Shown here: positions 25,730-34,954 of the stretch, in pieces
Layout: each line of letters begins with the position of its first letter
How positions within the stretch are numbered: position 1 is the first letter of the stretch
Assembly: GCF_900115105.1 (NCBI RefSeq)
Contig: NZ_FOYP01000001.1
Coordinates: 2,196,097-2,260,096, forward strand
Length of the DNA stretch: 64,000 nt
DNA from: Yoonia tamlensis
Lineage (GTDB): Bacteria > Pseudomonadota > Alphaproteobacteria > Rhodobacterales > Rhodobacteraceae
Direction: 5' to 3'
Program-made: the position numbers and the translations under genes
Notes under the pieces: model-generated
Database searches by the model: none
Told to the model about the DNA's origin: nothing
The model's input: the letters and a program-made list of their open reading frames with translations, nothing else

Positions 25730-27098
25730 GCGGACTATCGGGCGATGGCTTGGCTTTGCGGGCAAACCAGCGCCCTGACCCGCCGTTGCCGTGCCAGTCT
25801 TCGTTACGGGTGGCGATCATTGTGCCTGCAAGTGCTGCAAAGGCCAGCGTCGCCCCCGCCAATAGCGCGTAATCAGCCGACCGCAAGATCATGTAAAGCA
25901 GCCCGTAAAGCACAACCAGCATCGTGCCGAAAATCCAGACGCGCCGCCCAAGCCGCAGCCCCGTGATGCCATAGATCACAAGCAACCCAATCGTCGCAGC
26001 CGACGCAAGCCCGTAAGCGGCGGCAAAGCCGATCTGTTCGGCATAGGCCACCATCAGAAGCGAAAATATCGCCTGCGCCAACCCGATCAGGATATATTGC
26101 ACCGGATGCGCACGGCGTGATTGCCCCATTTCAATCAGCATCACGGTCAAAAATGTCAGTGCAATAAATAAAATGCCATATTTGGCTGCGCGATACGCCT
26201 TTTGATAGAAATCATTGGGCTGGTAATAGCGCACACCGAAACCCGCACGCTGCGCTGAAAGCATCGGGTTTTCGCGTGAAACCTGCGGCAGGTTGCGCGC
26301 CAGATGCGGGATCGCCCATTCGGCAACAAACCCGTCTTCGGTAATGCTGCGCGCATTTGGCAAATAGGCCCCGTCAAAGCTCGGGTGTGGCCAGTCGCTT
26401 GTCATTGTGACATTGGTGCTGCGCCCAACGGGCGTAAGCGACAGGCTCTCGGCGCCATTAAACCCGAGCACAAGCTGATAGCCCCCTACACCGCGCGGAT
26501 CACCCGTTGCGGAACGGATGCCTTGCAGCCCCTCGCCTGTTGTCGGCTCTAGCCGCAAATCCCGCGCGCCTGCACGCAAGGATGCAGCGCCGCGCAGCGC
26601 CTTATTGGCAGATAGCCCCAATTGAATATCGCCACGGTCCCAAAGAATTTCTTCGCCAGCAGCCAGATCCGTTTCCAGATCATCCAGAACAAAGTCAAAG
26701 TCGATGCGCAGCTCAGCGCTATAAACAGGTACTTCGAACACCCCCCGCCGCCGGACTTCGCTGGTGGATTGCACGGTGACATCATAGCGGTCTGGCAAAA
26801 TATAGATTGGGGATTTGGCCACAATGCTGGTCACCTCATATGTTTCGGCGGAGACTTGCCCCGTGCGCGGATCAACCACATCGCGGGTTTCCTTGCGGGT
26901 TACGGGGCCTTGCACAGGCAGGATCAGCACCGGCCCGTTCACCATCTGCCGCCCACCCCATTCCGCGCCCACCGATCGCACGGTTTCGCGGCTGTAATCC
27001 GCACGCGATTTGACGACTTCGCCGACCATGGCCAGCGGAATATACATAAATAGGGCCAAGACCCCCACGATCAAAAATCGCGCACCCGGAGATTTCAT
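25725..27098 (-). CDS. creD: inner membrane protein CreD
   Basis: A 457-residue membrane protein. It opens MKSPGARFLIVGVLALFMYIPL with a first helix, then a large periplasmic domain containing VGAEWGGRQMVNGPVLILPV (split as EWGGRQMVNGPVLILPV) and YILPDRYDV. Then come five or six closely spaced C-terminal helices. This is the CreD/Cet family, associated with cell-envelope integrity and colicin tolerance in enterobacteria. ATG 27098 fits the family start. It lies downstream of the sdhB terminator and shares its stop with the 32-bp repeat. Confidence 0.93.
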   Translation of the reverse strand: MKSPGARFLIVGVLALFMYIPLAMVGEVVKSRADYSRETVRSVGAEWGGRQMVNGPVLILPVQGPVTRKETRDVVDPRTGQVSAETYEVTSIVAKSPIYILPDRYDVTVQSTSEVRRRGVFEVPVYSAELRIDFDFVLDDLETDLAAGEEILWDRGDIQLGLSANKALRGAASLRAGARDLRLEPTTGEGLQGIRSATGDPRGVGGYQLVLGFNGAESLSLTPVGRSTNVTMTSDWPHPSFDGAYLPNARSITEDGFVAEWAIPHLARNLPQVSRENPMLSAQRAGFGVRYYQPNDFYQKAYRAAKYGILFIALTFLTVMLIEMGQSRRAHPVQYILIGLAQAIFSLLMVAYAEQIGFAAAYGLASAATIGLLVIYGITGLRLGRRVWIFGTMLVVLYGLLYMILRSADYALLAGATLAFAALAGTMIATRNEDWHGNGGSGRWFARKAKPSPDSPQ

Positions 27099-27202
27099 TC
27101 GATTGCTTCCTTCATTTCATTTGCCCCGCCACGCTAGGCGGCCGCTGTGGAAATGATCGGGGTGGCATAAGCAGAATTTGTGCAGGGTAGGGTAGATACG
27201 CA

Positions 27203-27229
27203 AAACGGCAGCGCGATGCGCTGCCGTTT
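27203..27229. terminator. intrinsic terminator of the sdh operon
   Basis: AAACGGCAGCGC (27203-27214) pairs exactly with GCGCTGCCGTTT (27218-27229) with a 3-base loop. On the minus strand the stem ends in TTTT. It lies 22 bases beyond the sdhB stop and separates the sdh operon from creD. Confidence 0.85.
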
Positions 27230-27250
27230 CATATTGTCACCTTGGGCGGT

Positions 27251-28030
27251 TTAAACGATCCGGTCGACCATCATGCCTTTGATATGCGCGATTGCCTTGG
27301 CGGGGTTCAGACCCTTGGGGCAGGTTTTCGCGCAGTTCATAATCGTGTGGCAGCGGTACAGTTTGAACGGATCTTCCAGATCGTCTAGACGTTCGCCGGT
27401 GGCCTCGTCGCGGCTGTCGATAATCCAGCGGTAGGCGTGCAACAGGGCCGCCGGTCCAAGGTACCGGTCGCTGTTCCACCAATAAGACGGGCAGGATGTG
27501 GAACAAGACGCGCACATCACACATTCATAAAGCCCGTCGAGTTTCTTGCGGTCTTCGATTGACTGCTTCCATTCTTTGGCGGGGCGGTTTGTTTTGGTTT
27601 CCAGCCACGGCATGATCGACGCGTGCTGGGCGTAGAAATGTGTCAGATCGGGGATCAGATCCTTGACCACCGGCATATGTGGCAGCGGATAGATTTTCAC
27701 ATCGCCCTTGATTTCATCCAGTCCGTAAATACAGGCCAGCGTGTTGATCCCGTCAACGTTCATCGCACAGGACCCGCAGATACCTTCACGGCAGGACCGG
27801 CGGAAGGTCAGGGTCGGGTCGATTTCGTTCTTGATCTTGATCAGCACGTCCAGAACCATCGGGCCGCAGCTATCCATATCAACGAAATATGTGTCCAACT
27901 GCGGGTTTTTCCCGTCATCGGGGTTCCAGCGGTAAATCTGCACCTTGCGCAGATTGGTCGCGCCTTCGGGTTTTGGCCATGTCTTGCCCACCGTCATGCG
28001 GGAATTCTTGGGGAGTGTCAGTTGCACCAT
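27251..28030 (-). CDS. sdhB: succinate dehydrogenase iron-sulfur subunit
   Basis: A 259-residue subunit carrying three Fe-S centres that pass electrons from FAD in SdhA to ubiquinone. The 2Fe-2S ligands are C80, C85, C88 and C100. The 4Fe-4S/3Fe-4S ligands lie in C170-VMC173-ASC176-STSC180 and C227-HTIMNC233-AKTC237-PKGLNP. Length and motifs are those of a complete protein. It is the last gene of the sdhCDA-(two lipoproteins)-sdhB operon, followed by a terminator. Confidence 0.98.
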   Translation of the reverse strand: MVQLTLPKNSRMTVGKTWPKPEGATNLRKVQIYRWNPDDGKNPQLDTYFVDMDSCGPMVLDVLIKIKNEIDPTLTFRRSCREGICGSCAMNVDGINTLACIYGLDEIKGDVKIYPLPHMPVVKDLIPDLTHFYAQHASIMPWLETKTNRPAKEWKQSIEDRKKLDGLYECVMCASCSTSCPSYWWNSDRYLGPAALLHAYRWIIDSRDEATGERLDDLEDPFKLYRCHTIMNCAKTCPKGLNPAKAIAHIKGMMVDRIV

Positions 28031-28071
28031 CGTGATGTTCCTTCCGATACGGACAGATTGCCCGAAAATTC

Positions 28072-28365
28072 TTACAATGACCGCAGCCGCGCAGGGCGGA
28101 TGGGGGTTTCGCCGGTCAATTCAATGACGCAGCTTTCATAGACTTCTTGCGGGTCGCGTCCGCGCAGAAAATCGCCGGACAGGCCGATGTTGATCCCTGT
28201 GGACACGCCGGAATTGCTGTTCACGCCGACGCTGACCCCACCTGTCGGGGCTTGGGCCGCGCGGGCGCGTTCCTCGCAACGCGCGGCTGCTTCTTCGGGG
28301 GTGGGCGGTGTTGCCGCGCAGCCTGCCAAAGTGGCGATCAGAACAATGCCAAAAGCGCGGATCAT
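28072..28365 (-). CDS. small lipoprotein encoded between sdhA and sdhB (distal)
   Basis: A 97-residue protein starting [16 protein letters not shown], a lipoprotein signal with Cys16. The mature part begins [21 protein letters not shown], then a glycine- and serine-rich stretch ([20 protein letters not shown]) and [13 protein letters not shown]. Two further cysteines may pair. Function is unknown. ATG 28365 overlaps the stop of the preceding lipoprotein gene (ATGA). The longer frame to 28521 is inside that gene. Confidence 0.7.
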   Translation of the reverse strand: MIRAFGIVLIATLAGCAATPPTPEEAAARCEERARAAQAPTGGVSVGVNSNSGVSTGINIGLSGDFLRGRDPQEVYESCVIELTGETPIRPARLRSL

Positions 28366-28682
28366 AGCGCGATCCCCAAATAGCTGCTGGCCGCACAACG
28401 TTGCGTTTCTGGGCGGCTTGCAATGGCCACAACCAGATCCGTTGTTTGCTGGCTGGTGCCGACAACCGCCGCTTCGGCAATCGTGACAATTTCCGCGCCC
28501 GATGCATTGTCGATAATGCAATCCGTCACCGGCGTTGCATCAACACCCGGAAATTTGGACGCGACCACGTTGTTCACCACGCCTTTGGCGGCATGACGGG
28601 CAAGCGCATCGCCGGATGCGCCCATATCTTGCATACAGCCCGACAGGGCCAGCGCAGCAATGGTAAGTCCGATGATCCGCAT
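28362..28682 (-). CDS. small lipoprotein encoded between sdhA and sdhB (proximal)
   Basis: A 106-residue lipoprotein: [16 protein letters not shown] with lipidated Cys16. The mature part contains NNVVASKFPGVDATPVTDCIIDNAS and ends [10 protein letters not shown]; two more cysteines (74 and 96 region) may form a disulfide. It overlaps the sdhA stop and the next lipoprotein start by ATGA, so it is translated as part of the sdh operon. I recall similar ORFs in other Rhodobacterales sdh operons. Role unknown; possibly complex II assembly. Confidence 0.78.
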   Translation of the reverse strand: MRIIGLTIAALALSGCMQDMGASGDALARHAAKGVVNNVVASKFPGVDATPVTDCIIDNASGAEIVTIAEAAVVGTSQQTTDLVVAIASRPETQRCAASSYLGIAL

Positions 28683-30487
28683 CAGAATGTCCGCTCTTTT
28701 GGAGCGATCTTGGCTTCGGAAATTCCGCCTTCGGCTTCGGTGGTCAGACCTTTAGTAATCACCGGACGGTGGCTCAATTTCACCTTGTTACCGTCAACAT
28801 GGCTGATCGTGTGAACACGCCAGTTTTTGTCGTCGCGCGTTGAATAATCTTCATGCGCATGTGCGCCGCGGCTTTCTTTGCGGGCCTCGGCGCCAACAAT
28901 CGTAGCAAGCGCGTTTGGCATCAGGTTGGTCAGCTCGAGCGTTTCCATCAGGTCAGAGTTCCAGACCATGCTGCGGTCGGTGACCTTCAGATCATCCACC
29001 TTGCCTGCAATCGCGGTCATCTTCTCAACGCCTTCGGCCAGCGTTTTATCGGTACGGAACACCGCCGCGTCCGCTTGCATCGCTTTTTGCATCTCAAGCC
29101 GCAGCTCCGCAGTCGCGACATTGCCTTTGGCATGGCGCAAACCGTCGAAACGATCAAAACACGCGTCAACAGATGACTGGTTCAATGTCGGGTTCGGCGC
29201 ATTGCGATCCACAACTTCACCTGCGCGGATCGCGGCGGCACGGCCAAAGACCACAAGGTCAATAAGCGAGTTCGACCCAAGGCGGTTTGCGCCGTGCACG
29301 GATGCACAGCCCGCTTCGCCAACGGCCATCAGACCTGGCACAACGGCGTTGGGGTCTTTCTTGGTGGGGTTCAGCACCTCACCAAAATAGTTCGTCGGAA
29401 TACCGCCCATGTTATAGTGCACCGTTGGCAGAACAGGAATTGGTTCTTTGGTCACGTCGACACCTGCAAAAATCTTGGCGGATTCCGAAATGCCTGGCAG
29501 GCGTTCGGCAAGCGCCTCGGCTGGCAGGTGGTTAAGGTTCAGGTGAATGTGATCACCGCCCGCACCCACGCCGCGCCCTTCGCGGATTTCCATCGTCATA
29601 CAGCGGCTGACATAATCGCGCGGGGCAAGGTCTTTGTAGTTCGGGGCGTAACGCTCCATGAACCGCTCGCCCTCGGAATTGGTAAGATACCCGCCTTCGC
29701 CGCGCGCGCCTTCGGTAATCAGGCAGCCCGCGCCGTAAATGCCGGTCGGGTGGAATTGCACGAATTCCATGTCCTGCAATGGTAGACCCTGACGGGCCAC
29801 CATGCCGCCGCCGTCACCGGTACAAGTGTGCGCAGATGTGGCCGAGAAATAGGCGCGGCCATAGCCGCCCGTCGCCAGAACAACGGTTTTCGCGTTGAAC
29901 ACATGCATTGTGCCATCATCAAGCTTCCATGCGATCACGCCTTGGCAGATGCCATCATCGGACATGATCAGATCAAGCGCGAAATATTCGATATAGAATT
30001 CAGCCTGCTGTTTCAGCGACTGACCATAAAGCGTGTGCAAGATCGCGTGACCGGTCCGGTCAGCAGCAGCACAGGTGCGCTGTACGGGCGGGCCTTCACC
30101 GAATTCGGTGGTGTGGCCGCCAAACGGGCGCTGGTAAATTTTGCCTTCTTCGGTGCGCGAAAACGGCACGCCGTAATGTTCCAGCTCGTAAACCGCTTTC
30201 GGGGCCTCGCGCGCCAGATATTCCATCGCATCGGTGTCACCCAGCCAGTCGGACCCTTTGACGGTGTCATACATATGCCACTGCCAGCTATCGGGGCCCA
30301 TGTTGCCAAGTGACGCCGCAATGCCGCCCTGCGCCGCAACAGTGTGCGAGCGGGTAGGAAACACTTTGGATATACAGGCCGTGCGCAGACCCTGTTCAGC
30401 CAGACCAAGCGTCGCGCGCAGACCGGCACCGCCAGCACCAACCACGATCGCGTCATAGGTATGGGTTTCGTATTCGTATGCAGCCAT
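28682..30487 (-). CDS. sdhA: succinate dehydrogenase flavoprotein subunit
   Basis: A 601-residue flavoprotein oxidising succinate to fumarate. The dinucleotide-binding motif is [17 protein letters not shown] (15-31), the covalent FAD attachment is His48 in [11 protein letters not shown], and substrate-site segments include [10 protein letters not shown] and [14 protein letters not shown]. Full length for the family. It follows sdhD, 20 bases downstream, and overlaps the lipoprotein gene by ATGA. Confidence 0.98.
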   Translation of the reverse strand: MAAYEYETHTYDAIVVGAGGAGLRATLGLAEQGLRTACISKVFPTRSHTVAAQGGIAASLGNMGPDSWQWHMYDTVKGSDWLGDTDAMEYLAREAPKAVYELEHYGVPFSRTEEGKIYQRPFGGHTTEFGEGPPVQRTCAAADRTGHAILHTLYGQSLKQQAEFYIEYFALDLIMSDDGICQGVIAWKLDDGTMHVFNAKTVVLATGGYGRAYFSATSAHTCTGDGGGMVARQGLPLQDMEFVQFHPTGIYGAGCLITEGARGEGGYLTNSEGERFMERYAPNYKDLAPRDYVSRCMTMEIREGRGVGAGGDHIHLNLNHLPAEALAERLPGISESAKIFAGVDVTKEPIPVLPTVHYNMGGIPTNYFGEVLNPTKKDPNAVVPGLMAVGEAGCASVHGANRLGSNSLIDLVVFGRAAAIRAGEVVDRNAPNPTLNQSSVDACFDRFDGLRHAKGNVATAELRLEMQKAMQADAAVFRTDKTLAEGVEKMTAIAGKVDDLKVTDRSMVWNSDLMETLELTNLMPNALATIVGAEARKESRGAHAHEDYSTRDDKNWRVHTISHVDGNKVKLSHRPVITKGLTTEAEGGISEAKIAPKERTF

Positions 30488-30507
30488 TGTTTTGTTGCTC
30501 CGCAGAA

Positions 30508-30879
30508 TTAAAGGGCGATGCGCACAATTGCGAAGATCGCAAAGGCAGCAGCAGAATAAGACAGGCAGTTCACGCCGATGATCAGGAACTGGCGGGTGTG
30601 GCCGCCGGTATAATCCTCGATGGTGGAACGGGCGCCATTGGCAAAGTGGTTAAAGCCCACCAGCATTGTCAGGATCGCAATGATCGCAGGGAACGGGCGC
30701 TGGTAATAGGCAAGGACCTCTTCATAAGGGGACCCGAGGATCGCGCCGAATGAAAAGATGAACATGATCACCAGCGGCAACAGCGCCACAGAGGTGATTG
30801 TCATATGCCAGTGATGTTCGGTGCCGGTTCTCGCAGAGCCAAGACCAGCAGCGCGTTTACGGTCAGTGATAAATCGCAT
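30508..30879 (-). CDS. sdhD: succinate dehydrogenase membrane anchor SdhD
   Basis: A 123-residue membrane anchor with three helices. [26 protein letters not shown] is the usual soluble start ([18 protein letters not shown]), and the middle helix [16 protein letters not shown] holds the conserved histidine and the IEDY motif near the quinone site. ATG 30879 is chosen over frames reaching 30912, which overlap sdhC. With SdhC it binds haem b and ubiquinone. Confidence 0.95.
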   Translation of the reverse strand: MRFITDRKRAAGLGSARTGTEHHWHMTITSVALLPLVIMFIFSFGAILGSPYEEVLAYYQRPFPAIIAILTMLVGFNHFANGARSTIEDYTGGHTRQFLIIGVNCLSYSAAAFAIFAIVRIAL

Positions 30880-30892
30880 GATCCGCCCCCCC

Positions 30893-31282
30893 CTAAAGTA
30901 CGATGACGACAAAAATCGTCAGCAAAACGGACCCGACCAACGCGGCCTGCGCGTACATTTCGGATTGATCCACCTCAAGCATCCGGCCTGAATCCCAGAT
31001 CAGGTGCCGCACGCCAAACAACATGTGATAAAACATCGCCCAAGTGGACAAGAACAGCACCAGATCGCCAAACCAGCTGGTCACAAAACCATTTGCGGTT
31101 GCGAATGCCTCGGGGCCGGTTGCCGCGGCAACAAACCACCAGACGATCAACAAGGAAGCGACCAGCAATGACAGTCCGGTGATCCGCGTAAAGATCGACG
31201 ACATCGATGTCCACTGTGGGCGGTAATACTGCCCGATCATGAACGGAGACAGAGGACGGTTGTCCTGTTTATTGTCGGCCAT
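30893..31282 (-). CDS. sdhC: succinate dehydrogenase cytochrome b556 subunit SdhC
   Basis: A 129-residue subunit with three helices. RPLSPFMIGQYYRPQWTSMSSIFTRITG, abbreviated PQWTSMSSIFTRITG, is the family signature, and FYHMLFGVRHLIWD contains the haem ligand His86. The ATG at 31282 has GAAGGGAA upstream; the in-frame start at 31312 is not needed. First gene of the sdh operon. The upstream region carries two TGTGATCACA palindromes, suggesting control by a GntR-type regulator. Confidence 0.96.
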   Translation of the reverse strand: MADNKQDNRPLSPFMIGQYYRPQWTSMSSIFTRITGLSLLVASLLIVWWFVAAATGPEAFATANGFVTSWFGDLVLFLSTWAMFYHMLFGVRHLIWDSGRMLEVDQSEMYAQAALVGSVLLTIFVVIVL

Positions 31283-31420
31283 GAATGTTCCCTTCTTTGG
31301 CTTGGCTGCCATTTCGGTCGCGCCTTTTGGTCATTTCTGCACCAGTTTTCGCCCAGAGTCACGCAAAGTAAGATGCATAAACCGTGAATAATTGACGCAT
31401 ATTTGAGAAATGTCACAATT

Positions 31421-31430
31421 TGTGATCACA
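31421..31430. promoter_or_regulatory. TGTGATCACA operator, sdh proximal copy
   Basis: A perfect 10-bp palindrome, 139-148 bases before sdhC. It is identical to sites upstream of sucC and gntR. Its centre is 21 bp from the second copy. A non-CRP-like site: the half-sites TGTGA/TCACA abut without the 6-base CRP spacer. Confidence 0.65.
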
Positions 31431-31441
31431 CATTTTTTCCA

Positions 31442-31451
31442 TGTGATCACA
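31442..31451. promoter_or_regulatory. TGTGATCACA operator, sdh distal copy
   Basis: Second exact copy upstream of sdhC, 21 bp (two helical turns) from the first, so both lie on the same face of the DNA. It could equally influence the divergent gene at 31575. Confidence 0.65.
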
Positions 31452-31574
31452 AAAGAAAGGATGAGTAATTTGGTCGGAATTAACATCAGGCATGCATTCC
31501 TCTCAGACCTACAGAGCGGATGCGCTTGCCCAAATTGACTTATGCTGCGCGCTGGACCAAGGTCGGCTTAATTG

Positions 31575-32207
31575 ATGCCACGCAGATACCTGTCAATGGA
31601 ACAAATATTTACCAGCAATTCAGAGCAATCAGTGGAAGCGGATACTGGCATTATCAGATACCGAGACGAGACCTCACTACGTTTCAGGGTGTTCGTTACG
31701 CTGGTCGTGATCCCGTTCATGGTCATCCTGGCAATAGTTTTCATTTCTGTTTTTGGACTGTTCGGAAGCGATGCCTTGGATTTGATTGTGCCCATCCTGC
31801 AAGGCGACTTCACCCGCTTGGACGATTTTCTGGGTTATTTGGTCGTGCTGTTGCTAGCTGTCTGCGTACCCGGCGCATTTATCTATGCTTCTATAAGCCA
31901 AGGCATTCTCGCTCCAAACATTGTTGTCACTTTTGACTCGAACCTCGGCATTGTTTCGGTACAGCGGGAATTACCTTGGTTCGGCACAAGTGAAACAGAA
32001 TATTCATTCAACGATGTTGAAGCCATTGAACTGGACACCCGTTTTCGGACAACCAGTGAAATGAACGAAATCTCGCTTCGTATTCGCGGCGTCAGGCGGC
32101 CGCTCGTCTTGGTCGCTGTTTTTAGCGCGCAGCATACGACGCAGGAGTTTCAAAAGCTCAAGGCGTTACTCGGCGATGATGGGGGTTGTCGATTTGTCAC
32201 ACGCTGA
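31575..32207 (+). CDS. membrane protein of unknown function
   Basis: A 210-residue protein with two membrane helices: about 37-61 (VFVTLVVIPFMVILAIVFISVF) shown in part as LVVIPFMVILAIVFISVFG, and about 85-108 (FLGYLVVLLLAVCVPGAFIY). A C-terminal soluble domain follows (VVTFDSNLGIVSVQRELPWFG). No family recognised; a PH-like membrane domain is possible. Codon use is more AT-rich than its neighbours, suggesting acquisition. Starts at 31575 or 31596 are both possible; AAGG lies upstream of the first. Divergent from sdhC across the operator region; convergent with mch. Confidence 0.65.
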   Translation: MPRRYLSMEQIFTSNSEQSVEADTGIIRYRDETSLRFRVFVTLVVIPFMVILAIVFISVFGLFGSDALDLIVPILQGDFTRLDDFLGYLVVLLLAVCVPGAFIYASISQGILAPNIVVTFDSNLGIVSVQRELPWFGTSETEYSFNDVEAIELDTRFRTTSEMNEISLRIRGVRRPLVLVAVFSAQHTTQEFQKLKALLGDDGGCRFVTR

Positions 32208-32231
32208 ACGCTCAATGGCCCAAGCTTTTGC

Positions 32232-33257
32232 TCATTCTGGCATCAACGCCCAATAATCCAGATCAAGCAGCACATCGGGGTGATATTTCCCGTCATCTGT
32301 ACGTAAAACACCCGCCGCGCCTTTGGTCGCGACCAGCCGTAGCCGGATCGCGCCGACGCCCGGTGCCGGTGTTTCGGCGATATCTAGAACCTCGGACCAT
32401 GCCCGCACAGTATCGCCGGCAAAACACGGGTTCGCGTGGGCACCACCATTCAGCGCCACGATCATCTGCGCATTGGCCAAGCCGTTGAACGACAGCGCCC
32501 GCGCCATTGAAATCACGTGCCCGCCATAGATAAGGCGTTTGCCATCAGGCCGGTTGGTCGCGTCAAAATGCACCTTGGCCGTGTTCTGCCACAGACGCGT
32601 GGCGAGCATATGTTCGGCCTCTTCGATGGTCACACCGTCAACATGGTCGATGACTTCACCAACCGCATAGTCAGACAGGCGGTGCGGTTCCCCAGCCAGC
32701 GCAAAATCATAGGCGCTGAAATCAAGCCCGCGCGGGATCACCAGATCAGCAGCCGCAACGGCGCTGCGCAATTCGGGGATCACTGTTTCAGGCGCGGGAC
32801 CTTGCCCGCGTTTGCGCACCATCACCCAACGCACATAGGACATCAGCACTTCGCCATGCTGGTTGCGGCCCGTTGTGCGCACCCAGACCACACCGCTTTT
32901 GCCGTTCGAATTCTGCTTGACGCCGATCACCTCGGACGTGGCGGTGATTGTATCACCGGGCCAAAGCGGCGTTTCCCAGCGGCCTTCGGCATAGCCCAGA
33001 TTGGCCACCGCGTTCAGCGAAACATCGGGCACCGTTTTGCCAAACACCGTGTGAAAGGTCACAAGATCATCAAGCGGGCTGAACGGCAGGCCGCAGCTTT
33101 GCGCAAATTGATCCGACGAATGCAACGCGTGGCGCGCGGGGTAAAGCGCGTGATACAACGCGCGCTCGCCCATCTTGATCGTGCGCGGCACGGCATGTGT
33201 GATCACATCGCCAACGGTGTAATCTTCGAAAAACCGGCCCGCGTTTGTCTTGCTCAT
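32232..33257 (-). CDS. mch: mesaconyl-CoA hydratase (beta-methylmalyl-CoA dehydratase)
   Basis: A 341-residue protein of two fused MaoC-like hot-dog domains, the architecture of Mch in the ethylmalonyl-CoA pathway, which hydrates mesaconyl-C1-CoA to beta-methylmalyl-CoA. The first domain has GRFFEDYTVGDVITHAVPRT and ALYPARHALHSSDQFAQSCG; the second ends HVISMARALSFNGLANAQ and LNGGAHANPCFAGDTV. Overlaps the DUF1737 gene by ATGA and is the last gene of an operon with mcl2, which acts on the next intermediate. An exact TGTGATCACA occurs within its 5' coding part. Confidence 0.92.
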   Translation of the reverse strand: MSKTNAGRFFEDYTVGDVITHAVPRTIKMGERALYHALYPARHALHSSDQFAQSCGLPFSPLDDLVTFHTVFGKTVPDVSLNAVANLGYAEGRWETPLWPGDTITATSEVIGVKQNSNGKSGVVWVRTTGRNQHGEVLMSYVRWVMVRKRGQGPAPETVIPELRSAVAAADLVIPRGLDFSAYDFALAGEPHRLSDYAVGEVIDHVDGVTIEEAEHMLATRLWQNTAKVHFDATNRPDGKRLIYGGHVISMARALSFNGLANAQMIVALNGGAHANPCFAGDTVRAWSEVLDIAETPAPGVGAIRLRLVATKGAAGVLRTDDGKYHPDVLLDLDYWALMPE

Positions 33258-33457
33258 TGCTGGCCCAACTTCATATCTGGCGAATAGGGTGTATCAATAT
33301 CTTTGGTCACGGCCTGCCCGCAACGCATCACCCCGTTGGCGTGATCGAACGCATAGGTCGGGCTGCCGTGCAATTCCCACCCTTTGGACAGGGCGAGCGA
33401 TACTTTGTGGCAAAACGCCGATGTGTCATCTTCGGTCAGAAGGCGGTAGATTTTCAT
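33254..33457 (-). CDS. DUF1737-family small protein
   Basis: A 67-residue protein starting MKIYRLLTEDDTSAFCHKV and containing LSKGWELHGSPTYAFDHANG, the DUF1737 pattern. Function is unknown; domain members are small and cytoplasmic. ATG 33457 matches the conserved start. It sits between nnrU and mch, with a 4-base overlap with the latter, in the mcl2 operon. Confidence 0.85.
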   Translation of the reverse strand: MKIYRLLTEDDTSAFCHKVSLALSKGWELHGSPTYAFDHANGVMRCGQAVTKDIDTPYSPDMKLGQQ

Positions 33458-33461
33458 GGTC

Positions 33462-34007
33462 CTATCCAAACGGGTTATAGCCCAGCGCCATATGTACGCC
33501 TGCCACAACGGCAAAGACGATCACGGTCGCGATCAAGGCAGTGATTTCTTTTTTCATTGGCACGGTCGGGCCCGGCGTCCAATCGGGCTGCGCGCGGTTG
33601 ATCAACTGGATCTCGGAGCTGGCCCAAACCAGCATCCCGCCAAACAAAATGATCGAGGCCGCATCCCCATTCACCAGCATATGCGCAAGCGCCCAGACCA
33701 TCACGGCAGTCAGTTGCGGGTGGCGGATATACTGTGTGATCCGCGCCTTTGATCCGGATGCCGCAAAAAGGTAGAATGACAGCAACATCAACAGGTTGTT
33801 GATACCCGTCAGCGCTGGCGTGCGGCCCCAATAGTACGCCCCTTCGGCCATCCGGTAGCCGATGATCATCAAGATCAGCCCGGCACCTGCGCCAATGGCC
33901 ACATACATCTTGCCCTTTTCACCGAATTTGGCGCGGTGCGCAGGGGCAAGCCGTTTCCAGAAATGCGCCAGAACCCAAAGGGCAAGGCCAAGTATCAATA
34001 GTGTCAT
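33462..34007 (-). CDS. nnrU: NnrU-family membrane protein
   Basis: A 181-residue membrane protein with five or six helices: LLILGLALWVLAHFWKRLAP, YRMAEGAYYWG, ITQYIRHPQLTAVMVWALAHMLVNGD. The YIRHPQL and WALAHMLVNG motifs are those of NnrU, first described near nitrite and nitric oxide reductase genes. No denitrification gene is present here, so the name reflects family only. ATG 34007 overlaps the mcl2 stop (ATGA). Confidence 0.9.
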   Translation of the reverse strand: MTLLILGLALWVLAHFWKRLAPAHRAKFGEKGKMYVAIGAGAGLILMIIGYRMAEGAYYWGRTPALTGINNLLMLLSFYLFAASGSKARITQYIRHPQLTAVMVWALAHMLVNGDAASIILFGGMLVWASSEIQLINRAQPDWTPGPTVPMKKEITALIATVIVFAVVAGVHMALGYNPFG

Positions 34008-34846
34008 GTTGTCTCCAATGCGGCGATGGCGTCAGCTTTGGCCAAGGTCGCGCGTGCGGTGACAATATGCAAGTTCTCAACGATGCGCCCGTCCACAACG
34101 GCAACGCCCTGCCCTTCGGCGGCGGCGGCATCAAAGGCGGCAATCTGGCGGCGGGCCAGATCGATATCCTCGGCGCTTGGGCCAAAGGCCGCATTGGTGA
34201 TCGCGATTTGCGCCGGATGGATCAGGGTTTTTCCATCAAACCCCATATCGCGACCTTGCGCACATTCGGCACGCAGCCCGTCGTCATCTTTGAACGCATT
34301 ATAAACACCGTCCAGAACCACAATCCCCGCAGCCTTGGCCGCCAGCACACAAAGCTGAAGCGATGTGACCATCGCCGCGCGCCCCCGCGCATGCAGGTCT
34401 TTGGCCAGATCATTCGTGCCCAGCACAAACCCTGCCATACGCGGATGCGCGGCGATGCTTGCCGCGTTCAGAATACCCTGCGGCGTTTCCATCATCGCCC
34501 AGATCGGCAGGTCAGGGATCAGCGCGGCCAGTGCATCAAGATCAGCCACGCTGTTCACCTTTGGCAAAAGCACCGCATCGCAATCCATCGCCGCGATGGC
34601 CGCCGCATCATCCGCGCCCCAGTCCGTATCCAGCCCGTTCATCCGCACGATTTTCAGGCGCGGCCCATAGCCGCCCTGCGCCAGCGCATCGGCCAAGGTA
34701 CTGCGCGCTTCGGCCTTCGCATCGGGCGAAACTGCGTCTTCGAGATCGAACAGGATCGCGTCCACAGGCAAGCCCCGCGCTTTATCCAGCGCGCGTGGTT
34801 TTGAGCCAGGAATGTAAAGGGCTGAACGAAAGGGGCGGGTATGCAT
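34004..34846 (-). CDS. mcl2: (3S)-malyl-CoA thioesterase (Mcl2) / CoA ester lyase
   Basis: A 280-residue CitE-type TIM-barrel protein. SALYIPGSKPRALDKARGL, LFDLEDAVSPD (Glu36/Asp37), KIVRMNGLDTDWG (Arg68) and MMETPQGILNA (Glu120) are the CoA-lyase active-site motifs. The length and start (MHTRPFRSALYIPG) resemble the second Rhodobacter lyase homologue, which hydrolyses malyl-CoA, rather than the longer Mcl1. A lyase role is not excluded. ATG 34846 has GAGGA upstream. First gene of mcl2-nnrU-DUF1737-mch, within the ethylmalonyl-CoA pathway. Confidence 0.88.
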   Translation of the reverse strand: MHTRPFRSALYIPGSKPRALDKARGLPVDAILFDLEDAVSPDAKAEARSTLADALAQGGYGPRLKIVRMNGLDTDWGADDAAAIAAMDCDAVLLPKVNSVADLDALAALIPDLPIWAMMETPQGILNAASIAAHPRMAGFVLGTNDLAKDLHARGRAAMVTSLQLCVLAAKAAGIVVLDGVYNAFKDDDGLRAECAQGRDMGFDGKTLIHPAQIAITNAAFGPSAEDIDLARRQIAAFDAAAAEGQGVAVVDGRIVENLHIVTARATLAKADAIAALETT

Positions 34847-34954
34847 GATCTGTCCTCGCAATAAAGTTGCGCACACATGGCCAGAAATTGAATGATAGTT
34901 CAAGGAAAAATATGCCGCACTGCGGCGCAACTGTCGTCGGCACCCGCCGCTACA

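Noticed and set aside
23670..25970. Plus-strand ORFs containing the repeated peptide QRAAQGL
   Set aside because: The peptide similarity is only the translation of the 32-bp DNA repeat; both frames lie antisense to or across firmly identified genes.
31421..31451. CRP/FNR binding sites
   Set aside because: The half-sites TGTGA and TCACA resemble CRP, but no 6-base spacer separates them, and the same palindrome precedes the GntR gene.
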